Assembly (NCBI GenBank): GCA_020850915.1
Contig: JADZDV010000108.1
Span: 1-5,915 of the forward strand
DNA from: Chloroflexota bacterium
GTDB taxonomy: Bacteria; Chloroflexota; UBA6077; JADZDV01
Length of the DNA: 5,915 nucleotides
Reading direction: 5' to 3'
Shown: piece by piece, positions 1 to 4,461 of the stretch
Layout: every line of letters begins with the position of its first letter
How positions within the stretch are numbered: position 1 is the stretch's first letter
Notes under the pieces: model-generated
What the model saw: only the letters and a program-made list of their open reading frames with translations
What the model was told of the DNA's origin: nothing
The model's database searches: none
Position numbers and translations under genes: made by a program

Positions 1-197
1 ACCTGCGAGACGATCCCGTCAACCGGGTCGAGGTAGAGGCTGCCGCCACAGTGGCAGCAACGAGCCATCTTCCCAACCCTCGGGAGCCTGCCGGGGCAGC
101 CTGCGTGCTTCTTGAACGACCCACCGATGATTTGCCCGACCTCAGTGCTGCACAGCATGCACTTGACGTCCCAGCTGCTCGTCGTGGTCTGCGCCAT
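1..197 (-). CDS. Small zinc-ribbon protein, N-terminal 65 residues (3' end outside window)
   Basis: The frame opens at ATG 197..195 and stays open to the left edge, giving 65 complete codons; the C-terminus is missing. The start is supported by GGGAGG at 204-209 (minus strand), six bases upstream. Cysteines C13-x2-C16 and C47-x2-C50 form two CxxC knuckles about 30 residues apart, the spacing of a four-cysteine zinc ribbon. C34, C48 and H31 are further possible ligands. The second knuckle sits in RCCHCGGSLYLDPVDG, a CxxCGG-type knuckle followed by a short beta segment. The first ten residues (MAQTTTSSWD) are polar, with no signal peptide or membrane segment, so the protein is probably cytoplasmic. 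It is transcribed divergently from the aminotransferase gene. I do not recognise a named family; structural zinc binding with a nucleic-acid or protein-binding role is the usual guess for such ribbons. A plus-strand frame over the same bases looks like its shadow. Confidence 0.7.
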   Translation of the reverse strand, partial: MAQTTTSSWDVKCMLCSTEVGQIIGGSFKKHAGCPGRLPRVGKMARCCHCGGSLYLDPVDGIVSQ

Positions 198-203
198 TCT
201 GGA

Positions 204-209
204 CCTCCC
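204..209 (-). promoter_or_regulatory. Ribosome binding site of the zinc-ribbon gene
   Basis: Minus-strand GGGAGG lies six bases before ATG 197. The frame upstream of this ATG is not closed by an immediate stop, so this site is what fixes the start. No convincing -10/-35 pair is visible further upstream on the minus strand. Confidence 0.6.
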
Positions 210-260
210 ACTCAAACCAGCCAACCCCTCTTGATGCCGGCCTGGCGATGTTCTGGCTAC

Positions 261-303
261 ACAGTCGGTCCCGCCGACCCGTCCGTTACACCACCAGGGA
301 TGC
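261..303. repeat. Imperfect direct repeat, copy 1
   Basis: This copy begins ACAGT (261-265), continues through a small dyad GTCGG/CCGAC (264-268 with 274-278), then GTTACAC (285-291), CCAG and GATG. The same order of elements recurs at 454-499. The middle parts align only loosely and differ in length by about three bases, so this is a suggestive similarity rather than a clean duplication. Confidence 0.35.
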
Positions 304-326
304 GTTCATCGTACGTTGCTTTGAAT

Positions 327-350
327 TGGACCGCATCTGAATTTGGTCCA
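327..350. promoter_or_regulatory. Inverted repeat TGGACC/GGTCCA
   Basis: TGGACC at 327-332 is the exact reverse complement of GGTCCA at 345-350, with 12 bases between. GAATTGGACC and GAATTTGGTCC also read as a near direct repeat across the two arms. The site lies in the middle of the divergent gap. It could be an operator, but a 6-bp dyad can easily arise by chance. Confidence 0.3.
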
Positions 351-367
351 GTATCCAACTGTCACCC

Positions 368-386
368 GGACAGCCCCTCACTGTCC
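368..386. promoter_or_regulatory. Short hairpin GGACAG/CTGTCC
   Basis: GGACAG at 368-373 pairs perfectly with CTGTCC at 381-386 across a 7-base loop. There is no T-tract on either side, so it does not look like an intrinsic terminator. It may be an operator dyad or chance. Confidence 0.3.
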
Positions 387-453
387 ATTGGTACATTACA
401 ACGGCTGGCTTACGCCTCGGTTGCTCGTTCGATCGTTGACTACAGTCTAGCGT

Positions 454-499
454 ACAGTGCCGACCGAGTCTGTCGGACCGGTTACACTCCAGTGGATGA
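454..499. repeat. Imperfect direct repeat, copy 2
   Basis: This copy has ACAGT (454-458), a dyad CCGAC/GTCGG (460-464 with 472-476), GTTACAC (481-487), CCAG and GATG, in the same order as at 261-303 and about 195 bases away. Here the dyad arms are in the reverse order. The end of this copy lies about 120 bases before the aminotransferase ATG, so it could sit near that gene's promoter. Confidence 0.35.
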
Positions 500-571
500 G
501 AAGGGCCGCGGCATCGCAGGGGAAGCGCGGCCGCGCATCGCACGGAGCGCGTAGAGCACGATCGCTGGCCG

Positions 572-591
572 CGGCGCGCCAGCCCGCGCCG
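572..591 (+). promoter_or_regulatory. GC-only leader hairpin upstream of the aminotransferase gene
   Basis: CGGCGCG at 572-578 pairs perfectly with CGCGCCG at 585-591 across a six-base loop, 16 bases before the GAGGAG ribosome site. If it lies in the transcript it would be a very stable leader stem. The region is so GC-rich that chance is a fair alternative. Confidence 0.3.
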
Positions 592-619
592 GCGTCCGAT
601 CGCCACTGAGGAGATAGTC

Positions 620-1813
620 ATGGAGAAGCGCTATCGAGACCTGGATCCGCCCCATCGGCTTCTGATGGGCCCCGGCCCGGCGAACGCCGAGCCGCGGGTG
701 CTGCGTGCTATGGCCTCGCCGCTGCTGGGCCAGTTCGATCCGATCTTCACCGACATCATGAACGACGTTGTCGAGCTCGAGCGCTACGTTTTCCAGACCC
801 AGAACGAGCACTCCTTCCCTATCTCCGGCAGCTCCCGCGCGGGCCTCGAGGCGGTCATGGCCAGCGTGCTTGAGCCGGGAGACCGCGTCGTCGTGGGGGT
901 GATCGGGCGCTTTGGCGAGCTGCTCTCCGATCTCGCCCGTCGGGCCGGGGCGGAGGTCTTCGAGGTAGCGGCCGAGTGGGGCAGGGTCATCGAGCCCGAC
1001 CGCATTCGCGCGGCACTCGAGCAGCATCGGCCAAGACTGGTCGCCATCGTCCATGGCGAGACATCCACGGGCATGTGCCAGCCGCTCGAAGGGCTCGGTG
1101 AGATGGTCCATGAATACGACGCGATCTTCATGGTCGATGCGGTGCCGACACTCGGCGGCATTGACCTGCCGGTGGATCGCTGGGGGATCGACGTCTGCGT
1201 GACCGGCCTGCAGAAGTGTCTGGGCGGCCCCTCCGGCATGGCGCCGCTGACGTACGGGGCCCGGGTCAGCCAGGCGCTGAAAGCACGGAAGTCGCCGGTG
1301 AGCAGCAATTACCTGGACCTCACCCAGGTGCAGAACTACTGGACAGCGGCGCGCTACAACCACCACACCGCGCCGACAAGCATGGTCTACGCGCTCCGCG
1401 AGGCACTGCGGATCGTGTACGAAGAGGGTCTCGAGGCGCGCTTCAAGCGGCACGATGCCATCAGCCGCGCCCTGCGGGCCGGGCTGGAAGAGATGGGGTT
1501 GGAGCTGTTCGGCGACCGCTCGCACGCGCTCGCGACAATTACGCCAGTCGTGGTTCCAGACGGTGTGGACGAGCGAGCGGCCCGGGCGATGCTGCTCGAG
1601 GAATTCAACGCCGAAATCGGCATGGCGTTCGGTCCGCTCATGGGGAAGGTCTGGCGGATCGGGACGATGGGCTACAACGCCCAGCTTCCCAGCATCCTGC
1701 ACCTGCTGGCCGGTCTGGAGCAGGTTTTGACTGCCCAGGGGTTCCGCGTGCCATCGGGCGCCGGGGCGAGCAGGGCGCTCGACGTCTGGCGGGAGCTAGC
1801 TCCCACCAACTGA
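620..1813 (+). CDS. pucG: Class V PLP aminotransferase, probable (S)-ureidoglycine--glyoxylate transaminase (PucG type)
   Basis: This 397-residue fold-type I, class V aminotransferase has normal family length. PucG moves the amino group of ureidoglycine to glyoxylate, giving glycine and oxalurate, in cytoplasmic purine (allantoin) breakdown. Visible motifs: MGPGP (16-20) near the N-terminus; GSSRAGLEA (70-78) in the cofactor-phosphate loop; HGETSTG (145-151); D173 in [10 protein letters not shown] as the pyridine-nitrogen partner; K199 in [12 protein letters not shown] as the Schiff-base lysine; NHHTAPTSM (247-255); and R346 in WRIGTMG for the substrate carboxylate. From memory of the family, Q38 (in LGQFDP) and N247 mark ureidoglycine transaminases, while alanine-glyoxylate enzymes carry other residues there; SSNYLDL (228-234) also recalls PucG. 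GAGGAG at 608-613, six bases before ATG, fixes the start. No allantoinase or allantoate amidohydrolase lies beside it, so an alanine- or serine-glyoxylate role is the main alternative. It is monocistronic here. Confidence 0.8.
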   Translation: MEKRYRDLDPPHRLLMGPGPANAEPRVLRAMASPLLGQFDPIFTDIMNDVVELERYVFQTQNEHSFPISGSSRAGLEAVMASVLEPGDRVVVGVIGRFGELLSDLARRAGAEVFEVAAEWGRVIEPDRIRAALEQHRPRLVAIVHGETSTGMCQPLEGLGEMVHEYDAIFMVDAVPTLGGIDLPVDRWGIDVCVTGLQKCLGGPSGMAPLTYGARVSQALKARKSPVSSNYLDLTQVQNYWTAARYNHHTAPTSMVYALREALRIVYEEGLEARFKRHDAISRALRAGLEEMGLELFGDRSHALATITPVVVPDGVDERAARAMLLEEFNAEIGMAFGPLMGKVWRIGTMGYNAQLPSILHLLAGLEQVLTAQGFRVPSGAGASRALDVWRELAPTN

Positions 1814-1829
1814 TCCTTGCGAGGCGGAC

Positions 1830-1863
1830 GCGGTGTCGGCGGCGCAACGTCGGCCGACACCGC
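1830..1863. terminator. Probable bidirectional terminator hairpin
   Basis: GCGGTGTCGGC at 1830-1840 is the exact reverse complement of GCCGACACCGC at 1853-1863, an 11-bp stem with a 12-base loop. It fills most of the 57-bp gap between the convergent stops of the aminotransferase (1811-1813) and the hydrolase (1873..1871). Neither side has a T-tract, so it is not a textbook intrinsic terminator. Position and perfect pairing make a shared 3'-end or mRNA-stabilising structure the likely role. Confidence 0.65.
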
Positions 1864-1870
1864 CGCGAGC

Positions 1871-3121
1871 TCAGTACTTCAGTCGGCCGGACAGGTACAC
1901 GTCCTCGATGCTCTCAACCTCGGGGCTGTACGAGCCCAGGCCTCCAGCCCGGTCGTGGATGAACCGGACGCGGTTCAGCTCGTTTGGCAGCCTGTCCATC
2001 AGCGCGTCCTTCAACCAATCCGCGATGAATGGGTCCGCGCCGCCGCCCGCGAAGCAGCGGCTTGGGCGTGGGACGTGGAACTCGTTCTCGAGCACCCAGA
2101 GCTCCTTCGGCCCCGCGACCTCCTGGAAGTACGCCAGGCCCTCCTCCAGGTGGCACAGCGGGTCGTACTCGCCGAGCACCATGAGCGAGAAGCACTTCAG
2201 CTTCGGGCCAAGGCCGAAATTGTGCATCTGCTCGGCCATCGCGTCGAACTCGTCTTCATCGTGGATACCAGCCATGTACATGAAGATCTGCTTGAAGCGC
2301 GGAGAGGCCTCCTCGAAGATCGCCTTCTTCGTGCCGTAGTTTGCCGCCACGCTGCCGATCGCCTTTACCCGCGAATCCAGCGCTCCCAAACGATTGCTCC
2401 AGTAGGAGCCCATCGAGATGCCCATGACGCCGATCCGCGCCGGATCGACCTCTGGGCGCTTCGTCAGCCAGGTCACACAGGCGCTGGTCGCCTGCTCATG
2501 GTTGTCCGCCGTGACGCGGATCTTGCGCAGGTTGCTCATGCCCTGGCCGGGACCGTCCACGCACAGCACGTTCATGCCGCGGCGGATGAACATGTTGTTG
2601 CTCGGATCGGGCGCGGCCTCCTTGGTCATGTCCATGCCGGGGATGAACAGGATCGTTGGGGCGTTCCTGGCATCAGGCACTGTGTGGAAGTTGGCCTGGA
2701 TCTGCACGCCGTTCCAGTCGACCTCGACCCGCTCGATTGGGTAGTCGGCTGTTCGCGTGATGCCTTCAAAGCACTCGATCAGCTTGCCGTGCAAGTAGAT
2801 CTTGTCCGGGTGGTCGTCGTAGAAGATGGCGTGCTGGGCGATGCGGTACGTCTCGCAGGCCCGGTAGTACATCTCGCAGGCCGACTGGTTGTGACCAGCC
2901 GCCTCTGCCGCTCGGGCGATGGCCTCCTGGTGGCGGGCGGTCTTCTCCATGACTCGCGGGATCTGGCGATACGTCTTCACGTCGGCCGGGATCTCGCGGT
3001 GGTCATAGGCGAAGTTATGGGTTCGCCCGGTGGTCTTGACCATCCAGTCCAGCAGCCACTGCTGGCTATCGCGCCGTCGCTCTGCTTTGAGCGTCCCGGT
3101 CTTGTCTGCTGGAGGAATCAC
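1871..3121 (-). CDS. Alpha/beta hydrolase, FrsA/DUF1100 or dihydroxypseudooxynicotine-hydrolase type
   Basis: The protein is 416 residues from GTG 3121..3119. Residues about 1-125 are helix-rich without a signal peptide, as in hydrolases with an N-terminal helical domain. The core follows: a strand plus oxyanion loop LFIPGMDMTKE (158-168), then NVLCVDGPGQGMS (184-196), and the nucleophile elbow GISMG (234-238) with S236. D320 in LGEYDP is the probable acid and H349 in NEFHVPRP the probable base. The end resembles relatives: FAGGGADPFIADWLKDAL (357-374). This family includes esterases and, in the 2,6-dihydroxypseudooxynicotine hydrolase branch, C-C bond hydrolases of N-heterocycle degradation; the substrate cannot be read here. 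The frame remains open upstream to 3709, but that would overlap the divergent monooxygenase by over 400 bases, and the GTG has a strong AAAGGAG site. It faces the monooxygenase across a shared control region and is convergent with the aminotransferase. Confidence 0.85.
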   Translation of the reverse strand: MIPPADKTGTLKAERRRDSQQWLLDWMVKTTGRTHNFAYDHREIPADVKTYRQIPRVMEKTARHQEAIARAAEAAGHNQSACEMYYRACETYRIAQHAIFYDDHPDKIYLHGKLIECFEGITRTADYPIERVEVDWNGVQIQANFHTVPDARNAPTILFIPGMDMTKEAAPDPSNNMFIRRGMNVLCVDGPGQGMSNLRKIRVTADNHEQATSACVTWLTKRPEVDPARIGVMGISMGSYWSNRLGALDSRVKAIGSVAANYGTKKAIFEEASPRFKQIFMYMAGIHDEDEFDAMAEQMHNFGLGPKLKCFSLMVLGEYDPLCHLEEGLAYFQEVAGPKELWVLENEFHVPRPSRCFAGGGADPFIADWLKDALMDRLPNELNRVRFIHDRAGGLGSYSPEVESIEDVYLSGRLKY

Positions 3122-3127
3122 GTTGCG

Positions 3128-3134
3128 CTCCTTT
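3128..3134 (-). promoter_or_regulatory. Ribosome binding site that fixes the hydrolase GTG start
   Basis: Minus-strand AAAGGAG lies six bases before GTG 3121..3119. Without it the open frame, which continues far upstream, would suggest a start up to 196 codons too early. Confidence 0.75.
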
Positions 3135-3139
3135 CGAAC

Positions 3140-3158
3140 CCGGGAAGTCGTCTCCCGG
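3140..3158 (-). promoter_or_regulatory. Hairpin directly upstream of the hydrolase ribosome site
   Basis: On the minus strand CCGGGA (3158..3153) pairs with TCCCGG (3145..3140) across a 7-base loop. It ends five bases before AAAGGAG. If transcribed, this stem sits right against the ribosome site and could affect translation or mRNA stability. The perfect 6-bp pairing is seen; the role is inference. Confidence 0.4.
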
Positions 3159-3176
3159 AGGCCAGGCTGCCGGGCG

Positions 3177-3225
3177 TCGGCGCCGAACGAGCCGTCGCGG
3201 CAGTCGCGACGGTCAATCGTACGAT
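3177..3225. promoter_or_regulatory. Cluster of three dyads in the divergent hydrolase/monooxygenase control region
   Basis: Three perfect inverted repeats lie within 49 bases: TCGGCGCCGA (3177-3186), CCGTCGCG-N5-CGCGACGG (3192-3212) and ATCGTACGAT (3216-3225). The middle one is a 21-bp dyad with 8-bp arms, typical of a dimeric regulator's operator. Minus-strand TTGACC (3216..3211) overlaps its edge and resembles a -35 box for the hydrolase, though no clear -10 follows. Plus-strand TATTCT at 3240-3245 is a weak -10 candidate for the monooxygenase, without a good -35. A regulator bound here could control both genes. No regulator gene is present in the window. Confidence 0.5.
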
Positions 3226-3262
3226 ATGCTGCTGCGCAGTATTCTGCTCGTGCCGCGTTGCT

Positions 3263-3278
3263 CCGGGGTGAGGCCCGG
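3263..3278 (+). promoter_or_regulatory. Leader hairpin upstream of the monooxygenase ribosome site
   Basis: CCGGG at 3263-3267 pairs with CCCGG at 3274-3278 across a six-base loop, ending five bases before GGGAAGGG (3284-3291). It mirrors the CCGGGA/TCCCGG stem in the divergent hydrolase leader. The stem is short in GC-rich DNA, so chance is possible. Confidence 0.3.
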
Positions 3279-3298
3279 GTGCAGGGAAGGGATGGACC

Positions 3299-4381
3299 AT
3301 GGCACAGGCCTGGGTCGGTATCTGGGCGCCCGTCTGGGGCAGCTTTCTCATCCGGTACGAGCAACCGGACGCGATGATCGAGGCGACGTGGGACTACAAC
3401 CTGCGCGTGGTCCAGCGGGCGGAGGCGCTTGGCTACAGCTCGGTGCTGCTGCTGGATCGGAGCTTGAACTCGGTGAAGGGCGTGGACCGACCGGTGCTCG
3501 AGGCGTGGACCACCGCGGCTGGACTGGCCTCGGCGACGAAGTCGATCGAGCTGATCATCGCCAACCGCGGCGGCTACCGCCATCCCGCGATTGTGGCGCA
3601 GATGGGTGCGAACATCGACCAGATCAGCGGCGGGCGCTTTGCCATCAACATCGTCTCCGGCTGGTGGGCCCATGAGTTCGAGATGGTCGGAATGCCGTTC
3701 GTCGAGCACGATCTCCGGTACCTACAGTCAGCGGAAGCGATTGAGATCCTGAAGTCGTTCTGGACGAAGGACCGCTTTGACTTCAACGGTCGTTTCTACC
3801 GTGTCAAGGACGGCATCCTGGGCTACAAACCAGAGCGAAAGCCATGGCCGACGATCTACTTCGGCGGGGAGTCAGATGCCGCCGTGGACCTTGCCGCCAG
3901 AGAGGCTGACTTCTATCTGCTCAACGGTCGGCCGCTCGCCGCCGCTGGGGAGCTGATCCGTCGGGTCCAGGCACGCGCCGCGACTCACGGACGCGGTCTG
4001 CCCTGTGGGATGAGCGCGTTCGTCCACTGTCGACCGACAGAGGCGCAGGCGTGGGAGGAGGTCGCGGAGATGCAGGCCGGGCTCGGCGAGCGCCCCGAGC
4101 GGCCCGGTGTCGACCAGCAGGCCAAGCACGTCGTCACCAGCGCCGCGAGCGGCGGGATTGGGTCCAACGGCGGCATCGCGGCGGAGCTGGTCGGCTCGCC
4201 GCGCCAGATCGCCGAGCGGATGTCGGAGTTCATCGACGCCGGCGTCAGCCTGTTCCTGCTCCAGTTCCACCCGATGCTCGAGGAGATGGAGCGATTCGCG
4301 GCCGAGGTGCTGCCGTTGCTACCTGGCGTGTCGCTCGGCGGCCCGCCGCCGCACCCGTCAGCACTCCAAGTACGCGGTTGA
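3299..4381 (+). CDS. LLM-class flavin-dependent monooxygenase, SfnG/SsuD-like
   Basis: The protein is 360 residues, the usual length for SfnG/SsuD-type enzymes. These are cytoplasmic TIM-barrel monooxygenases using reduced flavin from a separate reductase plus O2; SfnG acts on dimethylsulfone, SsuD on alkanesulfonates, and RutA on uracil. Visible features: the N-terminal beta strand WVGIWAPVWG (5-14); DQISGGRFAINIVSGWW (107-123), the subgroup signature; EHDLRYLQSAEAIEILKSFW (136-155); FNGRFYRVKD (162-171); IYFGGESDAA (186-195); ADFYLLNG (203-210); a Gly-rich mobile-loop segment near 284-292; VGSPRQIAERM (298-308); and LQFHPMLEEMERFAAEVLPL (321-340). The EHD..RY and FxGxFYR segments recall SfnG most. 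At the place of the SsuD active-site tyrosine (GYPHLEE as I recall it) this protein has F323 in QFHP. GGGAAGGG (3284-3291) supports ATG 3299. No flavin reductase or sulfonate transporter is adjacent. Substrate is unresolved. Confidence 0.88.
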   Translation: MAQAWVGIWAPVWGSFLIRYEQPDAMIEATWDYNLRVVQRAEALGYSSVLLLDRSLNSVKGVDRPVLEAWTTAAGLASATKSIELIIANRGGYRHPAIVAQMGANIDQISGGRFAINIVSGWWAHEFEMVGMPFVEHDLRYLQSAEAIEILKSFWTKDRFDFNGRFYRVKDGILGYKPERKPWPTIYFGGESDAAVDLAAREADFYLLNGRPLAAAGELIRRVQARAATHGRGLPCGMSAFVHCRPTEAQAWEEVAEMQAGLGERPERPGVDQQAKHVVTSAASGGIGSNGGIAAELVGSPRQIAERMSEFIDAGVSLFLLQFHPMLEEMERFAAEVLPLLPGVSLGGPPPHPSALQVRG

Positions 4382-4389
4382 CGCGCCTG

Positions 4390-4446
4390 AGGGCGGAAGC
4401 GCGGGAGCGCGAGCCGAAGACGCCCAACTTGCCTTCAAACCGCCCT
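4390..4446. terminator. Possible bidirectional terminator between convergent genes
   Basis: AGGGCGG at 4390-4396 is the exact reverse complement of CCGCCCT at 4440-4446, placed between the monooxygenase stop (4379-4381) and the TIG-protein stop (4464..4462). The loop is long (43 bases) and allows a competing fold: GGGCG 4391-4395 with CGCCC 4421-4425, enclosing GCGC-GGGA-GCGC at 4399-4410. No T-tract follows. The structure is less convincing than the stem at 1830-1863. Confidence 0.4.
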
Positions 4447-4461
4447 ACCGAGCAACCAGCG

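Larger units (their letters stand above)
198..619. other. Long divergent intergenic region (about 420 bp)
   Basis: This stretch separates the divergent zinc-ribbon and aminotransferase genes. It is much longer than the other gaps here (57, 177 and 80 bp), and about 210-480 is visibly less GC-rich than the flanking genes. Frames crossing it on either strand lack a good ribosome site or recognisable protein features, so I call no gene. It holds several short dyads, an imperfect direct repeat (listed separately) and a GC-rich leader from about 505 to 600. The leader includes the perfect 12-base palindrome GCGCGGCCGCGC at 525-536. TTGACT at 436-441 would make a good -35 box, but no matching -10 lies 16-18 bases downstream. 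Confidence 0.6.

Noticed and set aside
436..441. TTGACT as the -35 box of the aminotransferase promoter
   Set aside because: No -10-like hexamer lies 16-18 bases downstream; TACACT at 483-488 is too far away.
525..536. 12-base palindrome GCGCGGCCGCGC
   Set aside because: Palindromes made only of G and C are common in GC-rich leaders, and nothing else marks it as a binding site.
51..554. Plus-strand open frame of 167 codons crossing the zinc-ribbon gene and the gap
   Set aside because: It has low-complexity, arginine- and proline-rich composition at first, no ribosome site and no recognisable motif. It lies antisense to a frame with clear zinc-binding cysteines and a good start.
482..1702. 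Long minus-strand frame (406 codons) opposite the aminotransferase gene
   Set aside because: It is a shadow caused by GC-rich third positions; the translation is rich in Arg, His and Ala without family motifs, while the plus strand encodes a complete aminotransferase.
1817..3271. Long plus-strand frame (484 codons) opposite the hydrolase gene
   Set aside because: It is antisense to a well-defined alpha/beta hydrolase, has Val/Leu/Arg/His-rich low-complexity composition, and reads through both neighbouring intergenic signals.
3122..3709. N-terminal extension of the hydrolase frame to 3709
   Set aside because: It would overlap the divergent monooxygenase by over 400 bases and has no family similarity; GTG 3121 with AAAGGAG is a much better start.
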